Shown here: positions 62,603 to 64,000 of the stretch, piece after piece | How positions within the stretch are numbered: the first letter of the stretch is position 1 | Layout: each line of letters starts with the position of its first letter | From: Microvirga rosea | GTDB lineage: Bacteria > Pseudomonadota > Alphaproteobacteria > Rhizobiales > Beijerinckiaceae | NCBI RefSeq assembly: GCF_020595095.1 | Contig: NZ_JAJDOP010000001.1 | Coordinates: forward strand, 434,001-498,000 | DNA: 64,000 bases | Reading direction: 5' to 3' | The notes under the pieces: generated by a model | Database searches by the model: none | Told to the model about the DNA's origin: nothing | What the model saw: the letters and a program-made list of their open reading frames with translations, nothing else | Translations under genes and position numbers: made by a program

Positions 62603-63487
62603 ATGGTTCGCCCTCATCTCCCCTTGAATGCCTTGCGGGCTTTCGAAGCCGCGGCACGGCACCTCAGCTTCACGCATGCGGCCATAGAACTCTGTGTCAC
62701 TCAGGCGGCCGTCAGTCATCAGGTCAAACGCCTCGAGGAACGATTGGGCGTCGCACTCTTTCGCCGCCTGCCGCGAGGATTGGGATTGACCGATGAAGGT
62801 CTGGCTCTCCTCCCCACTGTTTCCGCATCCTTCGACAGCATCGGAGACATGCTCGAGCGATTTGACGGCGGGCACGTACGAGAGGTTCTCACCGTCGGGG
62901 TCGTGGGCACCTTCGCTCTCGGATGGCTGATTCCACGGCTGCAGAGTTTCCGTGATTTGTACCCGTTCGTTGACCTTCGGCTCATGACGAACAACAACCG
63001 GGTCGATATTGCCGCTGAGGGTCTCGATTACGCGGTGCGCTTTGGTGACGGCGCATGGCACGGGACAAATGCCATCAAGCTGTTCGAAGCACCTCTGTCG
63101 CCCCTGTGCCACCCCAAGATCGCCGAACGCCTTCGCGATCCCGTTGCCCTTACGGGCGAAACACTCCTGAGATCCTATCGGGCAGACGAATGGCCGAAAT
63201 GGTTCCGAGTCACAGGGGTCGACGTCGATCTGTCGGTCAAGGGCAATGTTTTCGACTCGTCGTTGGCCATGGTCGAAGCGGCGCGGCTAGGGTTGGGTGT
63301 CGCCCTTGCGCCCCCACTCATGTTCGAGCGGGATTTGCAATCCGGCCGTTTGAAGCAGCCCTTCGCCGACAGCGTCTCGACAGGAGCATATTGGCTGACA
63401 CACTTGAAATCAAAGAGCTCAACTCCCGCCATGAAGGCCTTCCAGGAGTGGATCATCTCCTCTGTTGAGAAGCCGGATCATCTATAG
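62603..63487 (+). CDS. LysR family regulator, AmpR/GcvA-like
   Basis: A 294-residue LysR regulator. The N-terminal HTH reads LPLNALRAFEAAARHLSFTH then VTQAAVSHQVKRLEERLG. The effector domain carries VGVVGTFALGWL and NNNRVDIAAEGLDYAVRFGD plus LLRSYRADEWPKWF, all very close in pattern to AmpR, the beta-lactamase activator. No ampC is present; the divergent neighbour is an alpha/beta hydrolase. ATG 62603 has AAGGTCGG upstream; earlier in-frame starts reach to 62468. Confidence 0.88.
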   Translation: MVRPHLPLNALRAFEAAARHLSFTHAAIELCVTQAAVSHQVKRLEERLGVALFRRLPRGLGLTDEGLALLPTVSASFDSIGDMLERFDGGHVREVLTVGVVGTFALGWLIPRLQSFRDLYPFVDLRLMTNNNRVDIAAEGLDYAVRFGDGAWHGTNAIKLFEAPLSPLCHPKIAERLRDPVALTGETLLRSYRADEWPKWFRVTGVDVDLSVKGNVFDSSLAMVEAARLGLGVALAPPLMFERDLQSGRLKQPFADSVSTGAYWLTHLKSKSSTPAMKAFQEWIISSVEKPDHL

Positions 63488-63495
63488 TCACAGAT

Positions 63496-63789
63496 TCACC
63501 GCCTGTCTGGCCGACGAGCTCTCCTCACAAGAAGGAAGATAGCAAACATAATGATGAGGCCGGACACCATCATGCCGAGATAGCCGAAGGCCCCTTCCAT
63601 CCTGTGCGTTCCGGACGGAAGAGGCCGCGTACCTGTGTTGGCGTCGCTTCCCGTTGTTGGCGCACCGGTGCCCTGAACGTTTAGCACAAGCGACCCGTGA
63701 TGCAGTTGATATGCTACCAGCGGCTGGGGCATCAGGTATCCCAAAATTGATTGGCAATAACTAATGCTCAAGGTTGGCTGCGGTTGCAT
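63496..63789 (-). CDS. small membrane protein, unknown function
   Basis: About 97 residues with one C-terminal membrane helix (YLGMMVSGLIIMFAIFLLV) followed by RRARRPDRR, a typical positive-inside end. The rest is polar and has no known motif. The start is unsure: ATG 63789 or ATG 63732 (78 residues); neither has a good ribosome site. It converges on the LysR gene with 8 nt between. Confidence 0.45.
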   Translation of the reverse strand: MQPQPTLSISYCQSILGYLMPQPLVAYQLHHGSLVLNVQGTGAPTTGSDANTGTRPLPSGTHRMEGAFGYLGMMVSGLIIMFAIFLLVRRARRPDRR

Positions 63790-63871
63790 GGACGACCAGG
63801 ATTCTGATCTGCCGCTTTCCGGAAAAGGGTAGGCCAAGAGGCTGGAGCTGAATGGGTCCGAAGGAACCGTG

Positions 63872-64000
63872 TCAGCGCTCTACGCGGGGAATGGCCCAAG
63901 GCCGCCGCGCGGCATCCTCTGCCCTGAAGTGCGCGATAGCGTGTGCCTGATTGAGCGTGAGATCGATATCGTCCCAACCGTTCAGAAGCTTCATCCGCCA
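63872..64000 (-). CDS. leuD: 3-isopropylmalate dehydratase small subunit, C-terminal end only
   Basis: The last 42 codons before a TGA at 63872-63874, continuing off the right edge. RMKLLNGWDDIDLTLNQAHA and the end RRPWAIPRV match the C terminus of LeuD, which with LeuC isomerises 2- and 3-isopropylmalate in leucine synthesis. Only the C-terminal end is present, so catalytic parts cannot be checked. Confidence 0.85.
   Translation of the reverse strand, partial: WRMKLLNGWDDIDLTLNQAHAIAHFRAEDAARRPWAIPRVER

Noticed and set aside
62436-63487. ampR-ampC beta-lactamase locus
   Set aside because: The divergent gene is an alpha/beta hydrolase with GFSMGAS, not a class C beta-lactamase with SxxK, YxN and KTG motifs.
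1-64000. Prophage, insertion sequence, integron, CRISPR or tRNA
   Set aside because: No transposase, integrase, phage structural gene, repeat-spacer array or tRNA cloverleaf was recognised. The only large repeat is the coding repeat at 58661-60216.

Overview
The window is a GC-rich, densely packed stretch of a chromosome from an alphaproteobacterium, most likely Hyphomicrobiales (Rhizobiales). A Microvirga- or Methylobacterium-like member of Methylobacteriaceae would fit. This rests on family recognition: an ActS/ActR (RegB/RegA) redox pair, MmcB, an intracellular PHA depolymerase with a Cys nucleophile, rhizobial-type DUF1345 and MmcB families, and a PruR-DcpA pair as first described in Agrobacterium. 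I see no rRNA, tRNA, insertion sequence, integrase or CRISPR array. Both ends cut genes: an ABC transporter runs off the left edge and leuD off the right edge.

Layout. 1-7.0 kb: truncated ABC exporter, TPR protein, MmcB, the ActR/ActS redox two-component system, PhaZ and a zinc peptidase. 7.0-15.1 kb: membrane-embedded spermidine-synthase-like protein, Bcr/CflA efflux pump, cupin, PBP1A and a cation:proton antiporter. 15.1-21.6 kb: a nucleic-acid maintenance stretch with UdgX and its radical SAM partner (ATGA-coupled), PAP2 phosphatase and RecX (ATGA-coupled), DUF1345, OsmC and a YcaQ-type glycosylase. 21.8-27.5 kb: DHA2 efflux pump and a tightly coupled TetR-HlyD-ABC-permease efflux operon with a dyad operator at its head. 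27.5-34.5 kb: HerA-like ATPase, M20 amidohydrolase, ring-cleaving dioxygenase, Gfo/Idh oxidoreductase and a MipA/OmpV outer-membrane protein.

34.5-39.0 kb is the most interesting part. folE (GTP cyclohydrolase I) and a divergent 6-pyruvoyl-tetrahydropterin-synthase homologue face pruR-dcpA across a bidirectional, AT-rich promoter region. PruR is a periplasmic pterin-binding SUOX-fold protein and DcpA a dual GGDEF-EAL enzyme. Pterin synthesis and a pterin-controlled c-di-GMP switch thus appear to sit in one locus.

39-50.8 kb: catalase, three uncharacterised secreted proteins, a subtilase autotransporter, a glycine-zipper protein, a succinate-semialdehyde-type dehydrogenase and a universal stress protein. 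50.8-55.4 kb: class III nucleotide cyclase, an HxlR regulator fused to a sterol-carrier-like domain and divergent from VOC and SRPBCC genes, and a chemoreceptor that lacks its second membrane helix and HAMP domain. 55.7-64 kb: a 1492-residue repeat protein (dimethylformamidase-like, Ig-like, DUF4082 and cadherin-like modules) followed 6 nt later by a COG0523 GTPase, an alpha/beta hydrolase divergent from an AmpR-like LysR regulator, a small membrane protein and leuD.

Most genes lie in two- to four-gene units, often with ATGA stop/start overlaps. Several convergent pairs are separated by clear hairpin terminators.
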